The notes under the pieces were generated by a model. That model ran no database searches. It was not told the origin of the DNA and saw nothing but the letters and a program-made list of their open reading frames with translations. A DNA stretch of 64,000 nucleotides from Chloroflexota bacterium (GTDB lineage: Bacteria; Chloroflexota; Anaerolineae; Anaerolineales; UBA11579): the NCBI GenBank assembly GCA_018662365.1, contig JABJGH010000030.1:151587-215586 (forward strand), read 5' to 3'. This document shows, in pieces, positions 17,367 through 26,056 of this stretch (positions within the stretch are counted from its first letter, which is position 1; the number at the start of each line of letters is the position of its first letter). The translations under genes were made by a program, and so were the position numbers.

Positions 17367-19726
17367 GCGCCCTCCACAAGGTCATCCTCGGTTTTTGATT
17401 CCTCTTCAGAAACCAGATAAGCAACGGCTTTTCCCTCGTCATCATTGATAATGATATCAATATGGCTTTTTGGACGAAAATCTGACACCTTGATTAACCG
17501 TATACTATCAAAGAATTTCTTTTCCTCAGGGAACATTTCTGGGAAAATGTTTTTGGTATTATCAAAAAAATCTCGGTTGAAAATCATTTCTTTATCATCC
17601 AAATAAACAGCCAATGGGTAAATATGTGCCTCAATAAGATCTTGGAAAAAATGGGTGCCAAAAGAAGGCTCTGGCGCAGACCCGATTTCTTGACCTGACA
17701 ATTCAATCAATGCCTTCGTATGATAAATTTCAGAATATCCTACTCGCACGCCCAGGTCTGGGTTGATCGTTCCCCAACGTCCAGGACCGACACATATAAA
17801 ACTTTCCTCTGCGAGTTTTCTATTGACCATCCCTACCGTGCGCCCTAATGCAAATCTATCTGCACTTGTAGGCAATTTAAAATAACCTCCCGCATCAACA
17901 TAGAGGACATACTCAATTCCGGAGATTTGGCCGTGGGTAAGAACCCTATTTGTTGAAAAAATAATATCTTCTTCAGGAAGATCTTGGGGAAGGGCAACGT
18001 CCTCCTCCTTAAAAGAGCTTTGGGGACGACATTGTAATATTGCAATACTGACGTCGGGGGAAGTTGTATTATGTTTTTTAACTTTTACAGTGAACTCCAA
18101 ATCCACCGGACTATGATATTCTTTCTCTAAGGTTTTTAGCATCCGCCGCATTTTATCTGCTAGTGGTGTCCGGCGCAACATTTCATCAAAAGTAATAACC
18201 AAATTATCAACCCCATCTTCGATGAGATTTGATCTGATCGGGCTTAGATATCCTTGATGATAGACCTGAGCGATATACCGCATTATCGGATATTTTCTAT
18301 GAAAAACCTTTTCGATCGGCAAGGTTTTAAAAACATTTTCTTTGAGATCGATCAGATCAACTTCTTTTTGAGAATATCCTTGAATACTGCGTGCGTCTGA
18401 TTGGGTATGCAGCATAGGGTGACTTAAGGCTACCATGCGCGGATAATCATTCCCCACCCGATCTACTGCGCGTGTGCCCAATCCCCAGACCAAACGTAAA
18501 AAGCCATCTTCTTTTTTAATTTGAGGAGACCAGCGGTATAAATTAGAACTGAACGCAACACCTGCCGCGTGGGGCAAGTAATAATCACGGATCTTTTCCC
18601 CTTCAACTACTTGTATCAGGATTGCTATTCTCTCATCATAATCAATCAGATCCTTGCTTCGCCGGTAAAGTAATGGATCCGCATATAGCACACTGGCATA
18701 TACTTTTTGTATCGCTCGGATAAACGCCCTGAAATTCTCTTCTCGCGTTCCTTGATTGGGCAGAAAATGACTTTCATATTTACCAGCAAATGAAGTGCCG
18801 AAATTATCTTCTAATAAACTCGAAGATCGCACGATCATCGGTTTCCCACCGATCTTTTTCATGATATCCAATAATTCTTCTTCAATGTCCAACGGGAAAC
18901 TTCCCTGAAGATATTCTCCCAACAATTTATCTTCATCTTCGCGGATCTGCTCAACCGTTTGATATTTTTGATCAGCCCAATGCATCAAATTATTATTTGC
19001 CATATAGGCATACATCACGTCTGCTGCCAAAAAATAGGAATCAGGAATTTTTACACATTTTTGAAGATCCTTATCTCCTATTTGTTTGATAATACGTTGG
19101 GCCAACAACATTCCCGCTGCTTTCCCCCCTACCTTCCCCATCCCGCTCTTCCGTTCACTAATATTCAGTAAGTCTTCAATCGTGAACCATTTTTTTGCGA
19201 TTTTAATATAGGCCAATTGATCACTGATCATATTTCGGATCATTACGACCTTCAATTCTTCCATCCTGGCTTGATATACTTTTTGCTCTTCTGGGGGCAA
19301 TAGGCTGATTTGTTGCGCTTGCTCAACTATAAATTCTTGCGGGGCCAATTCAGCATTAAAATCAGCCAACCAATCCCCATCCAACGCTCCCCTTTCCTCT
19401 AACACTTTCCGAACGATTTCTTCATATAACTCATAAGATAGATTGTGAGCAAAATGAAAATCAGTAAGATAAGAACGTACTCTTGCAAGCCTGGTTCGCC
19501 AAATGTCCTCTGGTTCTTCACCAAAAGGATCCAACATGCCTTCTCTTGATTGGGAGGAAATTGCTTGTTCCCGAACCTGAATTTTAAACTCTTCTGCTGT
19601 CAATATACCACGCGAGAAAATCTCTTTTCGCATTCGTGATCTGATTCTTGTTCTTAAGATCGGGTATTGACTTAAAGATTGATGAATTCGGAGTAAGGGA
19701 TCAATAAATGATGAAGGAAGAGTCAT
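17363..19726 (-). CDS. PEP/pyruvate-binding (PPDK_N-like) domain protein
   Basis: KVGGKAAGMLLAQRII, PMIVRSSSLLEDNFGTSFAGKYES, VWGLGTRAVDRVGNDYPRMVAL. Confidence 0.82.
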   Translation of the reverse strand: MTLPSSFIDPLLRIHQSLSQYPILRTRIRSRMRKEIFSRGILTAEEFKIQVREQAISSQSREGMLDPFGEEPEDIWRTRLARVRSYLTDFHFAHNLSYELYEEIVRKVLEERGALDGDWLADFNAELAPQEFIVEQAQQISLLPPEEQKVYQARMEELKVVMIRNMISDQLAYIKIAKKWFTIEDLLNISERKSGMGKVGGKAAGMLLAQRIIKQIGDKDLQKCVKIPDSYFLAADVMYAYMANNNLMHWADQKYQTVEQIREDEDKLLGEYLQGSFPLDIEEELLDIMKKIGGKPMIVRSSSLLEDNFGTSFAGKYESHFLPNQGTREENFRAFIRAIQKVYASVLYADPLLYRRSKDLIDYDERIAILIQVVEGEKIRDYYLPHAAGVAFSSNLYRWSPQIKKEDGFLRLVWGLGTRAVDRVGNDYPRMVALSHPMLHTQSDARSIQGYSQKEVDLIDLKENVFKTLPIEKVFHRKYPIMRYIAQVYHQGYLSPIRSNLIEDGVDNLVITFDEMLRRTPLADKMRRMLKTLEKEYHSPVDLEFTVKVKKHNTTSPDVSIAILQCRPQSSFKEEDVALPQDLPEEDIIFSTNRVLTHGQISGIEYVLYVDAGGYFKLPTSADRFALGRTVGMVNRKLAEESFICVGPGRWGTINPDLGVRVGYSEIYHTKALIELSGQEIGSAPEPSFGTHFFQDLIEAHIYPLAVYLDDKEMIFNRDFFDNTKNIFPEMFPEEKKFFDSIRLIKVSDFRPKSHIDIIINDDEGKAVAYLVSEEESKTEDDLVEGA

Positions 19727-19821
19727 AGATTTTTTTCAACTTGGTTTTTTAATACTACAGGTCTTGCCAATGAGGAACAAGACCTGGAAAACTATTGATC
19801 AGTTATTGAAATGAAGTTTAA

Positions 19822-20955
19822 CTAGTTTCCCAAATGCATGGGCATGATCACGTGCAAGAACCCTTCCTCAGAAAGAGGGCGCAACACCCCGGGGGCAGCT
19901 GCAGCTGTAGTTTCTAATGCCACATTTGGTGTGCTGATGACATCTAAGGCTTCTCGTAAATACCGGACATTAAATGCGATCAAAACTGCATCTCCTTCAA
20001 TGGTTGCGTCCACAAAAACTTCACTAGATCCTGTTTCTTCTGATTGTGCAGAAATCTCGATTGTCCCTGGTTGCATTTCATTTCCAGGGATTACATTCAC
20101 TCGGGCTATATGAGACCCTTCACGAGCGAATATCTCAGCTTGCTTGCAAGCTTTTAGGAATGCGTTTGTGGAAACCACCGTTCGAGTGGTATGACTTCCT
20201 GGAATGATCTGTTGGTATTCTGGGAAATTTCCCTCTATAAGCTGTGAAGAAAGCTCAATATTCTTCATCCTGAAGATCACCTGACCGCGACCTTCGGGAA
20301 GCAACATGGTTACAATTTCATCGCCATCCCCAGCAACCCGGGCCAATTCCATCAGTGCTCTGGCAGGTATGATTGCCCGAATCGGTGCTTCAACAGCTTG
20401 AGACAGTTCTGCTTCTCGAACAGAAAGGCGAAAACCATCGGCAGCAGCCATGATTAATTTGTTGCCTTCAATGACCAACAACACCCCGGTTAACACTGGG
20501 CGTGCGTCATCAGTGGAGGCCGAAAACACCACTTGACGAATAATTTCCTTGAGGTCTTTCACATTAAACTCTGCCCCACCATCCAATTCCGGTTTGGGCA
20601 TGGGTGGAAATTCCTGGGAATCAATACATTTTATATCTGTATTCGAAGGGCCACTATTCACATTTAGATTTTGAGATTGGGTGTTCAAGGACATATCCAC
20701 TTGGGCATTTGGGAGAGTACCGACCAAGTCAGAAAATGTTCGGGAGGGAACCGTTGTGGAGCCTTCCTCTTCAATCTTCGCCCCAATCCAACATGTGATC
20801 CCAATTTCGAGGTTTGTGGCAGATAGGCGCAATCTTCCATCTTCTGTTTTGACTAAAATGTTGGCTAGGACTGGAAGTGTACTTCGTGAAGATACTGCAC
20901 GGGATACAATTCCTAACCCTTGGGCCAAGTTTTCTTGTAATACGGATACTTTCAT
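19822..20955 (-). CDS. dnaN: DNA polymerase III subunit beta (sliding clamp)
   Basis: MKVSVLQENLAQGLGIVSRAVSSRSTLPVLANILVKTEDGRLRLSATNLEIGI; C-terminal VIMPMHLGN. Confidence 0.95.
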   Translation of the reverse strand: MKVSVLQENLAQGLGIVSRAVSSRSTLPVLANILVKTEDGRLRLSATNLEIGITCWIGAKIEEEGSTTVPSRTFSDLVGTLPNAQVDMSLNTQSQNLNVNSGPSNTDIKCIDSQEFPPMPKPELDGGAEFNVKDLKEIIRQVVFSASTDDARPVLTGVLLVIEGNKLIMAAADGFRLSVREAELSQAVEAPIRAIIPARALMELARVAGDGDEIVTMLLPEGRGQVIFRMKNIELSSQLIEGNFPEYQQIIPGSHTTRTVVSTNAFLKACKQAEIFAREGSHIARVNVIPGNEMQPGTIEISAQSEETGSSEVFVDATIEGDAVLIAFNVRYLREALDVISTPNVALETTAAAAPGVLRPLSEEGFLHVIMPMHLGN

Positions 20956-21114
20956 GCTTCACAGCCCTTTAAAATAAGATATTAAAAAGTATACAACGTT
21001 AGTCCTAAAAATACCAGAATATCTACACTAACAGCTCTAAGTTTCAATTTGTCTGAGTAAATCTGGTCGTAATTTTAATTGTTTCTTTTGCTTTTTTAAT
21101 ACAATTTTTGACGG

Positions 21115-23028
21115 CTAAAAAGCGTTTTCAGCAATAAAATTAATCAACCCACAAAGCAATGGAAGCCCGAACAATCCCAGCAGTACATAGATCCAAGGAG
21201 ATCTGCCAGATAGGGAAAATACCTGCTTTTCAGAAATTTTTTCAATTGACTGAACCGCATTTTTTATCCATTTCTCCTCATTGCCTCCTGAAAGCCCAAC
21301 CCAGACCCAATGATCTGTTTCATCAGGAATTATCACGCGAGTTCCCTCAAATTTTGTCAACCAATCACTAATCTCTTTTGTTGGACTGGTTAGCAAGCTA
21401 GATCGGAAAAGGACCGCATCCACACTTTCTGCGTTTTCTGCAAACTTATTTCCAATTGCTTGCACAGATACTGGCATACTAGGCACTTCTTCCTTAAATT
21501 CTTTCAGCAATCGTGCCGTGAATTCTTCCTCCCCTGATTCCAAAATAAGCACAGAAAACTCGGCATGTTGTGCAGATAAAGATACGGAAGACTTGCTATT
21601 GTCAGCCCTAAGTTGTTGCCAATGGTACATCGTTAGCATAGTCACAAAGACCAGTGACCCTAGCACTTGTGTGAGGAAGGTCGCCAGATTATCAGGCGGA
21701 TCTCCTAATACGGTGCTAATGATCAAAAAGAGTAAACTCCCTGCAATGAACATAATTCCGATCACGCCCAGGAATAAAATGATGTACAAATATCCTTTTC
21801 TATTTAAGGATCGGCGGGCATGATCACCTGCTTCACTCTGTTCAGCTGCTTCACTGTTCATCGGCAACCAATGCCTCAACCAAACAGGGATTCCTATTGC
21901 CAACAACACAAAGATATTGATCAACTCATTTATCCACCCATTTCCAACCAGATAGTTATCCCCAAAAAGAACATCTGCTATGAAAACAACTAAAATTTCT
22001 AAACCTATGAAAGTGGTTAGAATACCCAAAAAGGATAGGATATAAATATACAGCCGTCTCATTCCAGACCGTCGGGTGATGTGAGGATCTGCAGCGCGAT
22101 CCTGTTTTAAGACCCTATTAAAATATATCCAAGTTAAAAGTGCTGGAACCAAAATTGCTACAGCTTCTACTACGCGAGAGAAGAAATCGCTAAATCTCAC
22201 TTTTGATATAAAGATGGTTTGCAAAAATTCGTTTGCAAGGATCCCAAACACAAATAAGAAAAGAATTGCACCCAAGAGAGTTATGATATATAAAATGATC
22301 TGGCGCAGCAAGGATTCCCGTTCTCCAGAATCCTTGAGGGAATCAACGATCAATTGCCAAATGTTGATCCATAAGGGTAACCCGATCAGCAAATAACTTA
22401 TTCCCCAAACCAAAGTTCGTGTGGCACCAAAGCCAATAGTGCCAAAACCGCCAAATAGATAACTTAAAAGCTGTTGAATGCCAGCAAGTGTCATGCCCAA
22501 TGCGTATAGCATCCAGGCATATCTGAATATTCTTCTCACTGTTTTAAATGCATCTACATCCGGTTCGGTTTTCCAATGATTCTTCATCAAGGAGAATATG
22601 TAGGTCGCTAACCCGATATTTACCACGACAGCAATAATATTATCTGAGGCAATCTGGTTACCAGCGAAAGCATATGAATTTATTGGGACATCAAAAATTG
22701 CACTCAAGCCCCTATAGATGATGGCTAATAAATTTTGGACAACAGGTCCGATTAAGGATGCCCATAGGGCATAGAAGAAAATCGCTCGAACCGTAGAAAG
22801 CCTTTCTTTAGGATCTTCGGCAGCGTCTTTTTGAGCCATGCGCCAATGAATCCCAAATACGACTCCTCCTACCACGATCATAGATAGCGCTTGTGCAAGA
22901 TCAGCTGTATTTCCACCTATGGAAGTAGTATCAAAGATTGAACGCACCAGACCAATGATCGCCCAGGCAGTCAATTCAAAACTGATGAATGCAACCAAAT
23001 AAATATATATTCTTCGTATCGTTTTCAT
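21115..23028 (-). CDS. DUF5671-type multi-repeat membrane protein
   Basis: 637 aa with about six repeated (R)xYxYxxxxxG/TM units; starts MKTIRRIYIYLVAFISFELTAWAIIGLVRSIFD. Confidence 0.75.
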   Translation of the reverse strand: MKTIRRIYIYLVAFISFELTAWAIIGLVRSIFDTTSIGGNTADLAQALSMIVVGGVVFGIHWRMAQKDAAEDPKERLSTVRAIFFYALWASLIGPVVQNLLAIIYRGLSAIFDVPINSYAFAGNQIASDNIIAVVVNIGLATYIFSLMKNHWKTEPDVDAFKTVRRIFRYAWMLYALGMTLAGIQQLLSYLFGGFGTIGFGATRTLVWGISYLLIGLPLWINIWQLIVDSLKDSGERESLLRQIILYIITLLGAILFLFVFGILANEFLQTIFISKVRFSDFFSRVVEAVAILVPALLTWIYFNRVLKQDRAADPHITRRSGMRRLYIYILSFLGILTTFIGLEILVVFIADVLFGDNYLVGNGWINELINIFVLLAIGIPVWLRHWLPMNSEAAEQSEAGDHARRSLNRKGYLYIILFLGVIGIMFIAGSLLFLIISTVLGDPPDNLATFLTQVLGSLVFVTMLTMYHWQQLRADNSKSSVSLSAQHAEFSVLILESGEEEFTARLLKEFKEEVPSMPVSVQAIGNKFAENAESVDAVLFRSSLLTSPTKEISDWLTKFEGTRVIIPDETDHWVWVGLSGGNEEKWIKNAVQSIEKISEKQVFSLSGRSPWIYVLLGLFGLPLLCGLINFIAENAF

Positions 23029-23077
23029 GTTATCTCTCTTTTCGAATTAATAAATTATCGTACTTAGAAATTTCTGC

Positions 23078-23551
23078 TTATTCTTCCTGATACCAGTCCC
23101 AGAACCAAAGTTGATAGGAGAAATTTGTGATCTTCCATTCTCCATTTTGAAACTGTAAACTAACAGAATCGGAATATCGACTACTACCGCTAAAAGGTTC
23201 GTTACTTGATCGGACTACAATTAGATCAACCGCAGCGATTGGATCTCCTTTAGGTTGATCGAAGATCTCGCTTCCTTGAATCTGAGCCCCAATATTGACT
23301 AGATTATTACTTTTATAGTATTGACGGAATTCAGATAAGGTTGGTTTTCCTTCAGCCTCATAAAGATAGGAGTACGCCCTTTCAAAATCATCTTGCTGTA
23401 TCGCAAAGACAAAGTTATGCACAATTCCCTCGGGTGTATCTTCGTTTACATAATCTTGTGAATTTTGTCGAACAGAGAACACCCCCACGGCAACGATCAT
23501 TAATATGATCACCGTAATAATAATGACGATTAAAAATTTATCTTGTTTCAT
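23078..23551 (-). CDS. Membrane-anchored hypothetical protein with NTF2-like/DUF4878-like domain
   Basis: N-terminal TM helix, then TPEGIVHNFVFAIQQDDFERAYSYL...FQNGEWKITNFSY. Confidence 0.65.
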   Translation of the reverse strand: MKQDKFLIVIIITVIILMIVAVGVFSVRQNSQDYVNEDTPEGIVHNFVFAIQQDDFERAYSYLYEAEGKPTLSEFRQYYKSNNLVNIGAQIQGSEIFDQPKGDPIAAVDLIVVRSSNEPFSGSSRYSDSVSLQFQNGEWKITNFSYQLWFWDWYQEE

Positions 23552-23708
23552 TTTTCCTTCCTAATCGCTTTTGCTTTTCCTAATTTCATTATACTTCTTT
23601 TGAATAAAACCCCAAATCCGTAGATCAGGTTATGGGGTTTATTTTTCCCAGTTATCGTATTATTTTAGAAAAACGACAAAAGATATCTAAGTTGCAAAGT
23701 TTTGCTCC

Positions 23709-23738
23709 TTGACAAACCTTAGTAGAAAATGATATAAA
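23709..23738 (+). promoter_or_regulatory. Sigma70-like promoter for T-box/trpB2 transcript
   Basis: TTGACA (23709-23714) and TATAAA (23733-23738), 18-nt spacer. Confidence 0.6.
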
Positions 23739-23744
23739 CTACGA

Positions 23745-24112
23745 AACATTCGTAACCTTCGGGTTACTGCATACGCCAAATCAAAGACTGTGAAGAGGAA
23801 TAGTAAGCGTCGAAACGACGGACCAGAGAGCGAGGATTAGTGAAAACCCCGCACGCACGACGACGATGAATGGTCCTCAGAGTTGCAAGGTGAAAGGGTT
23901 CCCCAATTAGCCGATGCCGGAAACACCCCGTTATCAAGGTGAGGAGTATCGCAAAACAAAAAACTTTGCCGCACTCTGCTCGAGTGAAGCTGGCTTTTGA
24001 ACAATCCCCCTATCGCATCACAGGAGGATTTTTGCTTAAAGCCACTTAACCGGGGTGGTACCACGGAATGCATAACTGCTTTCGTCCCCTTTGGGATGAG
24101 GGCTGTTTTTTT
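23745..24112 (+). ncRNA. T-box leader RNA with apparent UGG (Trp) specifier
   Basis: T-box bulge sequence GGGGTGGTACCACGG at 24052-24066; stem I base GAGGA/TCCTC, loop AGTA on the 5' side and GAA-TGG on the 3' side (TGG 23871-23873), CGTCG/CGACG above; terminator hairpin TCGTCCCctttGGGATGAgg then TTTTTTT. Confidence 0.9.
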
Positions 24113-24243
24113 ATTAAGGACCAGCTATTGAAAAAGAAAAAATCATAAAAATTTTTGGATCACCAAAACCCCAGATCACGCTAGAATCTGGCAGGTGATA
24201 AGCCATTCCATAACTAAAGATTATTTATTCAAAGGAGAAGGCA

Positions 24244-24405
24244 ATGTCAGAGAAGAAAAAAAGCAATAAAACAAAAAAAGAAATTCAAAGACCCCCAAGC
24301 CTAATGGCGGTTCAAGCTAAACTAGGGTTATTCGATGGCAATAAAGAAAATAAGAAAAAAGAGGTGCATGAATTTTTAAAAAAGCCTCCCTTAGGTTTCC
24401 TTTAG
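24244..24405 (+). CDS. Lysine-rich small ORF (53 aa) between T-box and trpB2
   Basis: RBS AAAGGAGAAGG then ATG; MSEKKKSNKTKKEIQRPPSLMAVQAKLGLFDGNKENKKKEVHEFLKKPPLGFL*. Below the size cutoff of the supplied ORF track. Confidence 0.6.
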   Translation: MSEKKKSNKTKKEIQRPPSLMAVQAKLGLFDGNKENKKKEVHEFLKKPPLGFL

Positions 24406-24521
24406 GAGCAGATATGTATATATCAAGATTTCCACCTTGAAGGGATCTTTCAAATCCTAAATGATCAAATAGAAATTGAAATCAAATTTATAAAGAAATA
24501 TTATTCGACAGGAGACTTACG

Positions 24522-25898
24522 ATGACAGACCAAACAAAATATACCCTCAGTGAAAATGACATGCCAAAGCAATGGTACAACGTGAATGCAGATATGCCAG
24601 TGGCCCCTGCACCCATATTAAATCCTCAAACTCAAGAACCCGTCACCCCCGATTTCTTATCTGTTCTTTTTCCAATGGAACTAATTATGCAGGAAGTCAG
24701 TACAGATCAATATATTGATATTCCTGAAGAAATTCAAGAGATCTATAAACTATATCGCCCCACACCATTAATGCGCGCACGACGTCTAGAAAAATTATTA
24801 GACACTCCTGCCCATATCTACTATAAATACGAAGGTGTATCACCAGCAGGCAGCCATAAACCTAATACTGCTATCGCCCAAGCATTTTATAACAAGGCAG
24901 AAGGTACCAAAGCGATCGTAACCGAAACCGGTGCTGGACAATGGGGATCGGCCTTATCGATGGCCTGCAAAATGTTCGATATGCCCTTAGAAGTTTATAT
25001 GGTCAATATCTCTTATCAACAAAAACCTTATCGCCGTATATTTATGGAAACTTTTGGTGCAGATGTTTATGCCAGCCCCTCGAACCGCACACAATTTGGT
25101 AAATCCCTGCTTGCAGAAGATCCTAACCATTCCGGATCCTTAGGTATTGCCATTTCAGAAGCAGTTGAAGTAGCCGCCACATCTGGTGGAGAGAAGAAAT
25201 ACAGCTTAGGATCTGTCCTAGGACATGTCCTCACCCATCAATCGATCATTGGTGAGGAAGCGATCAAACAGATGGATCTCGCTGGAGAATATCCGGATGT
25301 GGTCATTGGCTGCATTGGTGGTGGCTCCAACTTTGCTGGCATTGCTTATCCGTTTTTACGAGAAAACATTCGCAATGGACAAAAAACTCGTTTATTAGCG
25401 GTAGAACCACAAGCAACCCCGTCTTTGACCAAAGGTAAATATGCCTTTGATTATGGGGATTCTGCAAAAATGGCGCCAATCGTAAAAATGCATACCCTCG
25501 GACATTCCTTTGTACCTGCCCCAATTCATGCGGGTGGATTACGCTACCATGGCATGTCCCCCAGCATCTGTGCGCTCTATGATGCTGGATACATTGAAGC
25601 AATCTCTGTACCTCAACTTTCGACTTTTGAGGCTGCCATTCAGTTCGCCCAATCCGAAGGAATTCTGCCTGCACCCGAATCTGCACATGCCATCAGAGCT
25701 GCAATTGATGAGGCACTAGACGCCAAGGTTAAAGGCGAAAAGAGAGTGATCGTTTTCAACCTCTCCGGACATGGCCACTTCGATCTTTCTGCCTATGAAG
25801 CATACTTAGCGGGCAGCTTGCAAGATTATGAATACCCAGAAGAAAAGATCAATGCAGCATTAGCAGATCTCCCCCAAGTATCGTTAGAACCTGCATAA
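24522..25898 (+). CDS. trpB2: Tryptophan synthase beta-like, TrpB2 type
   Basis: RPTPLMRARRLEKLLDTPAHIYYKYEGVSPAGSHKPNTAIAQA (PLP Lys), ETGAGQWGSA, IGCIGGGSNFAG; RBS AGGAGA. Confidence 0.93.
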   Translation: MTDQTKYTLSENDMPKQWYNVNADMPVAPAPILNPQTQEPVTPDFLSVLFPMELIMQEVSTDQYIDIPEEIQEIYKLYRPTPLMRARRLEKLLDTPAHIYYKYEGVSPAGSHKPNTAIAQAFYNKAEGTKAIVTETGAGQWGSALSMACKMFDMPLEVYMVNISYQQKPYRRIFMETFGADVYASPSNRTQFGKSLLAEDPNHSGSLGIAISEAVEVAATSGGEKKYSLGSVLGHVLTHQSIIGEEAIKQMDLAGEYPDVVIGCIGGGSNFAGIAYPFLRENIRNGQKTRLLAVEPQATPSLTKGKYAFDYGDSAKMAPIVKMHTLGHSFVPAPIHAGGLRYHGMSPSICALYDAGYIEAISVPQLSTFEAAIQFAQSEGILPAPESAHAIRAAIDEALDAKVKGEKRVIVFNLSGHGHFDLSAYEAYLAGSLQDYEYPEEKINAALADLPQVSLEPA

Positions 25899-25934
25899 TC
25901 ATTTGGGTATATCCCATATTACAAAGTTTACTTT

Positions 25935-25971
25935 CTAGTTAGGGGGTTGATAATTTTCCCTCCCTAACTAG
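25935..25971 (+). terminator. Hairpin after trpB2, possible terminator
   Basis: CTAGTTAGGG...CCCTAACTAG perfect 10-bp stem; T-rich run follows but not immediately. Confidence 0.45.
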
Positions 25972-25997
25972 TCTACTCATTTTTTCTCCTTTAAATT

Positions 25998-26028
25998 GTA
26001 AGAGCGCATTCCAAGTATGCGCTCTTAC
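25998..26028. repeat. Perfect 12-bp inverted repeat
   Basis: GTAAGAGCGCAT-TCCAAGT-ATGCGCTCTTAC in the convergent intergenic region. Confidence 0.8.
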
Positions 26029-26056
26029 TGATTAAATCTATTTTTTGTTTACAGGA

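Noticed and set aside
19727-21114. Possible replication origin near dnaN
   Set aside because: No dnaA gene, no cluster of DnaA boxes and no AT-rich unwinding region recognised by eye.
23837-24073. 78-aa - strand ORF from the ORF track
   Set aside because: Lies inside the T-box leader on the opposite strand; the RNA structure explains the sequence.
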